DNA of 5,131 nt, taken from assembly GCA_025353525.1 (NCBI GenBank), contig JANXOO010000345.1:1-5131 (forward strand), written 5' to 3'. Source of the DNA: Schlesneria sp. (GTDB lineage Bacteria > Planctomycetota > Planctomycetia > Planctomycetales > Planctomycetaceae). The translations under genes were made by a program, and so were the position numbers. Under the pieces are notes generated by a model. That model saw only the letters and a list, made by a program, of their open reading frames with translations. It did not search any database and was not told the origin of the DNA. This document shows positions 1 to 5,115 of the stretch, one piece after another (within the stretch, counting starts at the first letter, position 1; every line of letters begins with the position of its first letter).

Positions 1-505
1 CTCGCAACAAGAGTACGAATATCCAGTTCAACTCTGCCGCGCCGAACAACGTACTCGTACCATCCAGGTCTGCAAGCAAGTTTGCTCGCAACAAGAGTAC
101 GATTACCAGGTTCAGCTCTGCCGTGCAGAATCACGCTCGCGAACCATTCAGGTCTGCGAACAAGTTCCAGAAACGCAAGAGTATGACTACCAGGTCCAGC
201 TCTGCCGCTCGGAAACCCGCACCCGACAGGTTCCAGTTTGCCGCACGGTTAACGAAGAAAAAGTTCGCACGGTCAACTTCATGGTTTGCGTTCCAAAGAC
301 TCGTGAAGAGTCCTGCAACGTGACCGTTTACGACACCGTTAACGAAGAAAAGTCCGAAAACTACACGGTTTGTGTTCCATACACCGTGGAAAAAGAAGTG
401 ACGGTTCAGGTCTGCAAGATGGTACCAAAGACGATTATGGTTCCAGCTCCGCAGCCGGCCTGCAACAATTGCGGAGCGGCACCTGCCGCCTCTTGCTGCA
501 ACTGA
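1..505 (+). CDS. YTV-type cysteine-rich repeat protein of planctomycetes (3' end; 5' truncated by window edge)
   Basis: The frame is open from position 2 to a TGA at 503-505, giving 167 visible residues; the start lies outside the window. The visible part is repetitive and contains 15 Cys (visible residues 12, 24, 28, 40, 52, 68, 80, 96, 105, 124, 138, 154, 157, 165, 166). Three 28-residue units come first, each with EY[D/E]YxVQLCR followed 12 residues later by [I/V]xVC. A second repeat type follows, with TVNEEK at about 83-87 and 113-117 and VCVPxT, then YTVCVPYTVEKEVTVQVC. The tail is short and rich in Pro, Ala and Cys. Alternating V/T/Q residues suggest short beta strands with regularly placed Cys. 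This matches my knowledge of the YTV repeat family described in Rhodopirellula, some members of which were reported from planctomycete cell walls. A disulfide-linked surface structural role is inference. The N-terminal signal peptide cannot be seen. A strong terminator follows. Family assignment is fairly sure; function is not. Confidence 0.8.
   Translation, partial: SQQEYEYPVQLCRAEQRTRTIQVCKQVCSQQEYDYQVQLCRAESRSRTIQVCEQVPETQEYDYQVQLCRSETRTRQVPVCRTVNEEKVRTVNFMVCVPKTREESCNVTVYDTVNEEKSENYTVCVPYTVEKEVTVQVCKMVPKTIMVPAPQPACNNCGAAPAASCCN
2..253 (+). repeat. Three in-frame 84-bp tandem repeats inside the YTV-type gene
   Basis: Units run 2-85, 86-169 and 170-253, each 28 codons. The first 18 bases at 1-18 recur exactly at 85-102, and the caagagta / gactaccaggt block recurs at 176 onward. 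Each unit encodes a QEY[D/E]Y-VQLCR half and an arginine-rich half ending in [I/V]xVC. Unit 1 carries an extra Cys as its last residue, where units 2 and 3 have Pro and Asn. The array probably continues to the left of the window. Confidence 0.85.
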
Positions 506-560
506 ACATTCGATTGAACTCCTGAGGGGGTTCGGTCAAGTGTCCGTATGACGAAATGTG

Positions 561-600
561 AAATGCCCTGTGGTGCGAGCCACAGGGCATTTTCGCTTTA
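561..600 (+). terminator. Rho-independent terminator, probably bidirectional
   Basis: A perfect 13-bp inverted repeat (561-573 with 580-592) closes a 6-nt loop (574-579) and has a GC-rich centre (TGCCCTGTGG). The outer A/T pairs merge into a T-rich run, tttcgcttta, at 591-600. It lies 55 nt after the YTV-type stop codon. On the minus strand the hairpin is followed by TTTCACATTT, so it could also stop transcripts of the convergent glycosyltransferase operon, which ends at 746. Confidence 0.88.
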
Positions 601-601
601 A

Positions 602-633
602 GGCGACCGGCCGGAAAGTAAACACCGGTCGCC
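602..633. repeat. Inverted repeat (9-bp perfect stem) next to the terminator
   Basis: GGCGACCGG at 602-610 pairs perfectly with CCGGTCGCC at 625-633 around a 14-nt loop. No T-run follows on either strand, so it is not a canonical intrinsic terminator. On the minus strand it would form just before the 561-592 hairpin, in the 3' UTR of the glycosyltransferase transcript. It could be an RNA-stabilising 3' structure or a protein-binding palindrome; the sequence does not decide between these. Confidence 0.5.
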
Positions 634-745
634 CGACCAGTCGTATTCCCGCGAAAAGGTGTTTTGTGCAGGAATCCTTCACTTCCATCAGAAGCAACGT
701 TCCTTGATGGACGGTCCGGTGGTTCCGCGACGCATCCTGATCGGG

Positions 746-1996
746 CTAATTTCCAGCCACAATGCCTTCAAACAGGTTTTCCAGTCTGCGAATTCCCTTG
801 TCGGGATCGAACATCGCTCTCACTCGTTCTCGCGCCAGTTCGGCTCGGGAACGCCATTCGTCCCGATGGTCCATGGCAGCAGCAATACAATCTGCTATTG
901 CGGTCGAGTCACCTGCCGGAACCAATCCACCACAACGACCGCCATCCAGTATCTCTCTCGGACCGCTGGGGCAATCTGTCGATAAAGCGGGGACACCGCT
1001 GTCAATCGCTTCGATCAACGCATTCGGCATCCCTTCAAAGTGCGACGGAAGCACAAACAGGTCGGCGTTCTGGTACCAGTGTCGGGGATCACCTACAAAT
1101 CCGGCAAACGTGACACTTGATTCCAGTCGATGGCTTCGAACGAATTCTTTTAATTCTGCTTCCGTTTCGCCTTTTCCAAAGATCACCAGTCGCAGTAATC
1201 GTCCGCGTTTGTTGACCAGGTCATCGATCGCTTCCAGCAGGTTTCGATGACCTTTTTGAGGGTGCAATCGCCCGGCATTGACGATCAGGAATCGTCCGTC
1301 GACTTTCGAGCAAGCAGACCGAACGAGTTCCCGCTCGGTTCGTGCCGGAACCAGGCTTTTCACCGAACCCTCGATCGACGAGGGTTCGATTTGTTCGCGG
1401 CCGTTTTCTTCCGTCCGGACATCCGCAAGCAAATTGTAAAACACCTTGACGTGATCAGGGGGGAGTTGGAAATACTCGATAACCCTGTTTCGAAGCCCCT
1501 CGGAATTCGCAAGCACGATACTCGCTCGGCGATAAGCCCGGCGTGCAAACCAGCGGGAAACAGTGACCGAGAACCGAACATGCAGTTCCAGTTCGGGGCC
1601 AGGATCGGCAACGCAGCAGGAAACGCGGCGAGTTGGCCTGAGCCAGCATCCTCCCGCCGCGTCGAGAGTCGCAAGATACGTCCGATCGTAGATGACATCG
1701 ATTCGCTGTGACCGCAAAACCTGCGCAAGGTGGATATGACGCAAGAGTCTCGTCAACTTGGCATACCTCAAAATCCGCCGAAGCAGAGTCTCAGGCGTAC
1801 CATCCCAAAATGCAAAGATCGGTACGTCCGTCGGGACTTCATCCAGCAATTCCCCCTGTTTGACAGCGAGATAAAGCAAAGGTTCAAAGCGAGCCCGGTC
1901 GAGACGTTTGATGATTTCGAGGATTTGGCGTTCCGCACCCCCTCCGCCCATCGAACCAATAACGAACAGAACGCGCGGACGGGAATTTAACGACAT
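746..1996 (-). CDS. GT4-family (GT-B fold) glycosyltransferase
   Basis: This is a 416-residue glycosyltransferase predicted to move a sugar from a nucleotide-sugar donor to an envelope glycan or glycolipid acceptor at the inner face of the membrane. The N-terminal acceptor domain opens with RVLFVIGSMGGGGAER (residues 8-23), the glycine-rich loop seen in PglJ/PglH-like GT4 enzymes. The C-terminal donor domain (from about 236) shows NAGRLHPQKG (240-249), LVIFGKGE (270-277), VTFAGFVGDP (295-304) and the retaining-GT EX7E motif with E321 and E329. PSGPREIL (343-350) follows. A charged linker of roughly 45 residues (about 190-235) between the domains looks longer than usual. The start is the ATG at 1994-1996, placed just before the first beta strand. 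An in-frame TTG at 2035 would add 13 residues with no homology signal. No clear Shine-Dalgarno site is seen. It lies 75 nt downstream of thiL on the same strand and is probably co-transcribed. Donor and acceptor sugars cannot be read from the sequence. Confidence 0.9.
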   Translation of the reverse strand: MSLNSRPRVLFVIGSMGGGGAERQILEIIKRLDRARFEPLLYLAVKQGELLDEVPTDVPIFAFWDGTPETLLRRILRYAKLTRLLRHIHLAQVLRSQRIDVIYDRTYLATLDAAGGCWLRPTRRVSCCVADPGPELELHVRFSVTVSRWFARRAYRRASIVLANSEGLRNRVIEYFQLPPDHVKVFYNLLADVRTEENGREQIEPSSIEGSVKSLVPARTERELVRSACSKVDGRFLIVNAGRLHPQKGHRNLLEAIDDLVNKRGRLLRLVIFGKGETEAELKEFVRSHRLESSVTFAGFVGDPRHWYQNADLFVLPSHFEGMPNALIEAIDSGVPALSTDCPSGPREILDGGRCGGLVPAGDSTAIADCIAAAMDHRDEWRSRAELARERVRAMFDPDKGIRRLENLFEGIVAGN

Positions 1997-2071
1997 AAGT
2001 TGCTCGTGAAGTTGATTAACGCAGGCCTCGTACAAGGCATATTGTTCTGTTCATGGAGGGGAAAGAGTCCT

Positions 2072-3022
2072 TCATTCAAGCTCCCCAAGTCGATGCGTCC
2101 AGCCGATCGGATCGAGCGGTTCGGCGATTCCGTCCGGATAACGCAACACGCACCCCGGACGTTCGGTAACTTCTCCAATCCTTGTTATGGGCGTTAATTC
2201 CCGCCATTCCGTCTGTAACAATCGTCCGTGTTCTGGTGAGACCGCAAACAGCAGTTCGAAGTCCTCACCGTCGCTCAGCCCGTGCAATAGTGGCGTTCGG
2301 CCGTCGGATGCGGCGAGTGCCGCGGCCGTCAATGGAATCCGTGCCGCATCCAGAACCGCTCCCGCATTGCTCGCCTTCAACACGTGATGCAGGTCGGCTG
2401 CCAGCCCGTCGCTGATGTCGATCATCGCGTGCAGATCAACGGCCTTCTGTAACTCGCGCACCTCGGCAATTCGTGGCGAAAACGTCAAGTGGCGTCCCGA
2501 TGGCAGGCTTCCGCCCAAAGCACCGGTGACAAACAGCCAATCGCCCGGCAGTGCTCCGCTACGGCAAACGGGTTTTGACCCGAATGGTTCGCCAACGACC
2601 GTAATGCTGATCGCCAGTGGCCCGTTCCAGCTATTGGTGTCCCCACCCGCGATAATGACATCGTATTCGTCGGCAAGCCGGATTACGCCATCGTGAAGAT
2701 CCCTGGCAAAATCCATCCCGCGATTGTTCGGTAGCGCAACGGAAACAAAAGCCGCCACAGGTCGGCCAGCCATCGCCGCGATGTCGCTCAAATTGACGGC
2801 CAGTGCCTTACGTCCGGCAAGTTGGGGCGTCGCAGGCGGAAATGTGAAGTGAACACCTTCCATCAGCATATCGATCGCCACGAGTGATTCGCGGTCTGCA
2901 GACGGCTTCAGGCACGCGGCATCATCGCCGATCCCCAGTGTGACCGGATGGCGATCACGAACACGGCCGCGAATCCATTCAATCAGCGCGAATTCGGGAC
3001 GATTCTTGAATTGATCGTTCAT
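2072..3022 (-). CDS. thiL: Thiamine-monophosphate kinase ThiL
   Basis: A cytosolic kinase that phosphorylates thiamine monophosphate with ATP to give thiamine diphosphate, the last step of TPP synthesis. The 316-residue length is normal for the family. Motifs of the AIRS/PurM-like fold appear in order: LGIGDDAA (29-36, Mg/ATP loop), AIDMLMEGVHF (49-59, with D51, E55 and H58), AVNLSDIAAMAG (75-86), GGDT (126-129), RSGALPGDWLFVTGALGGS (154-172), AMIDISDGLAADL (199-211) and SDGEDFELLF (250-259), where most members have GGEDYEL. The start is the ATG at 3020-3022, which leaves the usual short N-terminus before EFALIEWI. An in-frame TTG at 3061 would add 13 unsupported residues. There is no strong Shine-Dalgarno site. 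No TPP-riboswitch-like leader is evident in the 145 nt to the divergent gene. No other thi genes are present, so thiL stands alone with a glycosyltransferase downstream. Confidence 0.95.
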   Translation of the reverse strand: MNDQFKNRPEFALIEWIRGRVRDRHPVTLGIGDDAACLKPSADRESLVAIDMLMEGVHFTFPPATPQLAGRKALAVNLSDIAAMAGRPVAAFVSVALPNNRGMDFARDLHDGVIRLADEYDVIIAGGDTNSWNGPLAISITVVGEPFGSKPVCRSGALPGDWLFVTGALGGSLPSGRHLTFSPRIAEVRELQKAVDLHAMIDISDGLAADLHHVLKASNAGAVLDAARIPLTAAALAASDGRTPLLHGLSDGEDFELLFAVSPEHGRLLQTEWRELTPITRIGEVTERPGCVLRYPDGIAEPLDPIGWTHRLGELE

Positions 3023-3094
3023 CGATATACTTCTGGTGGATTGGCGAAGGTCGTTTGCCAAAGGTCACTCTGTATGGGAACATTCCGTACGCGC

Positions 3095-3102
3095 AGTATA
3101 CA
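3095..3102. promoter_or_regulatory. Possible shared -10 element of the divergent thiL / fmdB-like promoters
   Basis: AGTATACA contains the palindrome GTATAC (3096-3101). Read on the minus strand it gives TATACT (3100-3095), which would leave a thiL leader of about 65 nt. Read on the plus strand it gives TATACA (3097-3102), which would leave an fmdB-like leader of about 60 nt. I find no convincing TTGACA-like -35 at 16-18 nt on either side, so this is a candidate only. Confidence 0.3.
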
Positions 3103-3154
3103 GATTCCGACCGATTGCAGTCGCGAGCATCGACAGTTTGATTTCAACAGCTTC

Positions 3155-3159
3155 AGGAG
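3155..3159 (+). promoter_or_regulatory. Shine-Dalgarno site fixing a GTG start
   Basis: AGGAG lies 8 nt before the GTG at 3168. The optimal match and spacing support this GTG over the in-frame upstream ATG at 3036, which would overlap thiL and add 44 residues unrelated to the zinc-ribbon family. Confidence 0.8.
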
Positions 3160-3167
3160 CCACGGGC

Positions 3168-3491
3168 GTGCCCACTTACGACTATAAATGCGAAGCGTGC
3201 GAACACAAATGGGAAGAGTCCCAATCTATCAAAGCCGATCCGATCAGGAAGTGTCCGGGTTGTGGCAAACTAAAAGCCCGGCGTCAAATCGGTGGCGGTG
3301 CGGGGCTTATTTTCAAAGGCTCCGGATTCTACCTGACCGACTACCGCAGTGATTCATACAAAAAAGCAGCCGAAGCTGACAAAAAAGCTTCCGGCGGGGG
3401 AGAGCCCGCTGCCAAAAGTGAGTCGAGTCCCAGTCCCAAAAGCGAACCCTCCAAAAACAAAAGCGAGTCCGGCAAAAAGTCGGGCGAATAG
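3168..3491 (+). CDS. FmdB-type zinc ribbon protein with Lys/Ser/Glu-rich tail
   Basis: A 107-residue cytosolic protein of the FmdB/CxxC_CXXC_SSSS family, whose role is poorly defined; the namesake was proposed to regulate amidase/formamidase genes in Methylophilus. From the GTG start it reads MPTYDYKCEACEHKW, the typical N-terminus. The zinc ribbon is formed by C8-x2-C11 and C29-x2-C32. It is followed by the conserved FKGSGFYLTDYR (49-60). Residues 61-107 are low-complexity (K, S, E, P, G) and likely disordered, a common family feature that varies in length. The stop at 3489-3491 is 30 nt before yacG. It is the first gene of a plus-strand cluster with yacG and a dehydratase, divergent from thiL. 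The family call is firm from the ribbon and FYxTDYR. The molecular function is unknown; nucleic-acid binding or a zinc-linked regulatory role is inference. Confidence 0.92.
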   Translation: MPTYDYKCEACEHKWEESQSIKADPIRKCPGCGKLKARRQIGGGAGLIFKGSGFYLTDYRSDSYKKAAEADKKASGGGEPAAKSESSPSPKSEPSKNKSESGKKSGE

Positions 3492-3521
3492 AATCACGGG
3501 GCCGACTGGAGAACACCGAAG

Positions 3522-3731
3522 ATGATCCGCTTGCCAGAATGTCCCGTTTGTTTGAAGTCAGTTCCGCCTGCGACGGATCCCGCCTCGCAATTCGCACCGT
3601 TTTGCAGTCGCCGCTGTAAGGAAGTCGATTTCTTCCGCTGGTGCGATGGCCGATACGCGATCGTCGAACCGCTCGATCCAGCGCAAACGGAGTTCATTTC
3701 AGCGGATGAAGGTGGGGATGATGACTGTTGA
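3522..3731 (+). CDS. yacG: YacG-type zinc-binding DNA gyrase inhibitor
   Basis: A 69-residue protein of the YacG family. In E. coli YacG binds GyrB through its zinc finger and C-terminal tail and blocks DNA binding by gyrase. The four zinc ligands are C7-x2-C10 (CPVC) and C28-x3-C32 (FCSRRC). They are followed by the family signature KEVDFFRWCDGRYAIVE (33-49). The length is as expected, and the tail is acidic (DEGGDDD), ending in Cys. Spacing between the two Cys pairs is 17 residues, slightly more than the 15 I recall for E. coli. The ATG at 3522 has GGAG at 3508-3511, 10 nt upstream. The last 11 nt overlap the start of the dehydratase gene, so translation is likely coupled. In E. coli yacG lies in a different neighbourhood (coaE/zapD), so this context is distinct. 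Whether it inhibits gyrase here is inferred from the family. Confidence 0.92.
   Translation: MIRLPECPVCLKSVPPATDPASQFAPFCSRRCKEVDFFRWCDGRYAIVEPLDPAQTEFISADEGGDDDC
3709..3717 (+). promoter_or_regulatory. Ribosome binding site of the dehydratase gene, inside yacG
   Basis: The purine-rich AAGGTGGGG ends directly before the tandem ATGs at 3718 and 3721. AAGG to ATG 3721 is 8 nt. The site lies within the last codons of yacG, where it is read as part of the acidic tail, so ribosomes finishing yacG would release at the new start. Confidence 0.55.
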
Positions 3732-4725
3732 AATTGCAACAATTCTCGACGTTCGTGCAGCGGAAAAAGCGATAAGGGAACACGTTTCACCCGCCCCGTT
3801 GATTCGTTCATGGCCGCTGGAACGGGAACTCGGATTACCGTCACACCGACGCGTGTGGCTCAAGGATTACGGTTGGACACCTGTCGGATCATTCAAACTG
3901 CTCGGTGCATTGAACTGGGTCGCACAAAACCTCGAACGGATTGAAGATCATCCGATCGCCGCTCATTCATCGGGAAATTTTGCGTCCGGAATTTCGTTTG
4001 CCGGCATGCGATTTCACAAGCGGGTTCTGGTTGTCATGCCCGAGACGGCTCCGAGGGTCAAGTTCGAATTGACCCGGTCATTCGGTGCCGAAATCGTGAC
4101 CTATGACATTTCGCGTGACCATGAAACAGGCGACCGCGAACGGCTGACACGTCAACTTGAGAATGAACAAAAAGCAGTGCGCGCATCGCCGTATGATGAC
4201 CGCCATGTGATCGCAGGGAACGGTGTCGGCGGACTCGAAATCGTTCGTGAGTTGCAGCGTGATGGGCGAGAATTGTCGCATTTCTTTTGTCAGGTCAGCG
4301 GAGGTGGCCTGATGGCCGGTCACGCGTTGGCAATTGCAGACGGATATCCGGCTGCGAAAATCATCGGCGTCGAACCCGACGGTGCCAATGACTTTGGGCT
4401 CTCCCTATCGTCCGGTCGCAGGGCCAGAATTGATCGACCGACAAGTATCTGTGACGGGCTGCTGTCGTATGATGTCGGCGAACAAAATTGGCCGATCCTC
4501 AGCCGATACGTCGCTCAAGCCGTTTCAGTTCCCGACGAAAAGACGCGCAAAGCCATGAAATGGCTCTATGACAAACACGGGCTTCGAACAGAACCCTCAG
4601 GTGCCATAGCAGTTGCCGCATTACTCGGCGGAAATGCAGATCTCGGAGATTCGGGCGACGTCGTTGCTGTCGTCAGCGGTCGTAATGTCGACGAGGATCG
4701 TTTCCAGGAATGGATTGCCATTTGA
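3721..4725 (+). CDS. PLP-dependent serine/threonine dehydratase-like enzyme (fold type II)
   Basis: A 334-residue fold-type II PLP enzyme without an ACT domain, close in size to catabolic threonine dehydratase (TdcB) and serine racemase. The expected reaction is deamination of Thr or Ser to a 2-oxo acid plus ammonia. The Schiff-base lysine is K59 in GSFKLLGALN (56-65). SSGNFASG (83-90) is the substrate carboxylate loop, VMPETAPRVK (105-114) and VIAGNGVGGLE (163-173) match family blocks, SGGGLMAG (193-200) is the phosphate loop, and IIGVEPDGA (214-222) and SGRNVD (319-324) follow. Several usually conserved positions differ: KLRGA/KIRGA is KLLGA, SSGNH is SSGNF, GGGGL is SGGGL, and the C-terminal SGGN is SGRN. 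Substrate is therefore uncertain. The start is taken as ATG 3721, with AAGG at 3709-3712 giving 8-nt spacing; ATG 3718 is equally in frame, while 3706 and 3646 precede the Shine-Dalgarno site. It overlaps yacG by 11 nt. Confidence 0.88.
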   Translation: MTVEIATILDVRAAEKAIREHVSPAPLIRSWPLERELGLPSHRRVWLKDYGWTPVGSFKLLGALNWVAQNLERIEDHPIAAHSSGNFASGISFAGMRFHKRVLVVMPETAPRVKFELTRSFGAEIVTYDISRDHETGDRERLTRQLENEQKAVRASPYDDRHVIAGNGVGGLEIVRELQRDGRELSHFFCQVSGGGLMAGHALAIADGYPAAKIIGVEPDGANDFGLSLSSGRRARIDRPTSICDGLLSYDVGEQNWPILSRYVAQAVSVPDEKTRKAMKWLYDKHGLRTEPSGAIAVAALLGGNADLGDSGDVVAVVSGRNVDEDRFQEWIAI

Positions 4726-4760
4726 ATCAGGGCACGGTGACGCTCCTGATTCCGCAATTT
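4725..4760 (+). terminator. Weak hairpin after the dehydratase gene
   Basis: A 7-bp inverted repeat (4725-4731 with 4745-4751, AATCAGG/CCTGATT) starts on the last base of the stop codon. It has a 13-nt loop and is followed by ccgcaatttt. The stem is short and the T-run is displaced, so termination would be partial at best. Confidence 0.4.
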
Positions 4761-4791
4761 TGAAGGTTTATTCCGATTCTGCCAAAGATTC

Positions 4792-4814
4792 CGGTTGCAA
4801 CAACCGATTTTATT
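4792..4814 (+). terminator. Compact hairpin with T-rich trailer (terminator or attenuator candidate)
   Basis: CGGTTG (4792-4797) pairs perfectly with CAACCG (4801-4806) around the 3-nt loop CAA and is followed at once by ATTTTATT (4807-4814). The geometry is that of a small intrinsic terminator, but a 6-bp stem is marginal. It lies 53 nt before the lipoprotein-like start, so it could end the fmdB-like/yacG/dehydratase transcript or attenuate read-through. Confidence 0.4.
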
Positions 4815-4822
4815 GGAGAACA

Positions 4823-4840
4823 CCACGACATTTTTCGTGG
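4823..4840 (+). promoter_or_regulatory. Leader hairpin upstream of the lipoprotein-like gene
   Basis: CCACGA (4823-4828) pairs with TCGTGG (4835-4840) around a T-rich 6-nt loop, 26 nt before the ATG. It is likely within the 5' leader; a role in RNA stability or translation is inference. I see no convincing -35/-10 pair between 4752 and 4866. Confidence 0.35.
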
Positions 4841-4866
4841 AGACCTCGTTGTGCAAGGAAGTCGTC

Positions 4867-5115
4867 ATGAAAACGCAATCAAACTGGCAACTCCTGCTGG
4901 TCGCGGGATTGTTAATTTCGGCAACATCAACCGGTTGTCTGCAAACGACAATTGGAGGCCAAACGTTGCCGTCTGCGTACTACCTTGACGACGATGTTCA
5001 GTATTTCCCCAAGGGGCCTGAAAACAAATTGTCGCGTCAGGTTCGCGCATTGGAGAGATACAAATCCGAGCGTCTGTCGGCTCAACAAGGACTGGGAGAC
5101 GATTCAGGAAACTGA
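4867..5115 (+). CDS. Small planctomycete lipoprotein-like protein of unknown function
   Basis: The ATG at 4867 has AAGGA (4855-4859) 7 nt upstream, giving 82 residues; an in-frame ATG at 4795 lacks such a site and would bury the signal sequence. The N-terminus is a typical export signal: K2, then the hydrophobic stretch LLLVAGLLISA (9-19), then TSTGC with C24. S21-T22-G23-C24 resembles a lipobox, but the -3 residue is Ser instead of Leu, so lipidation is likely and not certain. The mature part is polar. It has TTIGGQTLPSAYYLDDDVQYFPKGPE (27-52), then a charged helix-like segment KLSRQVRALERYKSERL (54-70) and a short acidic tail. I recall similar LPSAYYLxDDVQYFxxGPE proteins in planctomycete genomes but know no function. 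Predicted location is the envelope, anchored to a membrane. It may be transcribed alone or as the last gene after the dehydratase, 141 nt away. Confidence 0.82.
   Translation: MKTQSNWQLLLVAGLLISATSTGCLQTTIGGQTLPSAYYLDDDVQYFPKGPENKLSRQVRALERYKSERLSAQQGLGDDSGN

Noticed and set aside
1..253. CRISPR-like array
   Set aside because: The 84-bp periodic units are in-frame coding repeats with no conserved-repeat/unique-spacer structure.
123..323. Open frame of 66 codons on the plus strand within the repeat gene
   Set aside because: It overlaps the YTV-type frame, has basic low-information composition, and arises from the repetitive DNA read out of frame.
659..1250. Several plus-strand open frames opposite the 3' half of the glycosyltransferase
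   Set aside because: They are antisense to a gene with clear GT4 motifs, show no recognisable domain and lack good ribosome binding sites.
1247..1990. Open frames on both strands across the 5' half of the glycosyltransferase
   Set aside because: They are shadows of the GT4 gene, with compositions typical of out-of-frame reading of a GC-rich gene.
1997..2035. TTG start extending the glycosyltransferase by 13 residues
   Set aside because: The added residues (MYEACVNQLHEQL) precede the normal family N-terminus, and there is no Shine-Dalgarno site before the TTG; the ATG at 1996 is preferred.
3023..3061. TTG start extending ThiL by 13 residues
   Set aside because: The ATG at 3022 gives the usual ThiL N-terminus, and the extension would run across the divergent promoter region.
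3036..3167. Longer N-terminus for the FmdB-type protein from an ATG at 3036
   Set aside because: AGGAG 8 nt before the GTG at 3168 and the MPTYDYKC family start both favour the shorter form.
3023..3167. TPP riboswitch upstream of thiL
   Set aside because: I could not find the conserved CUGAGA / ACCUGA-type thi-box segments in the leader on the minus strand.
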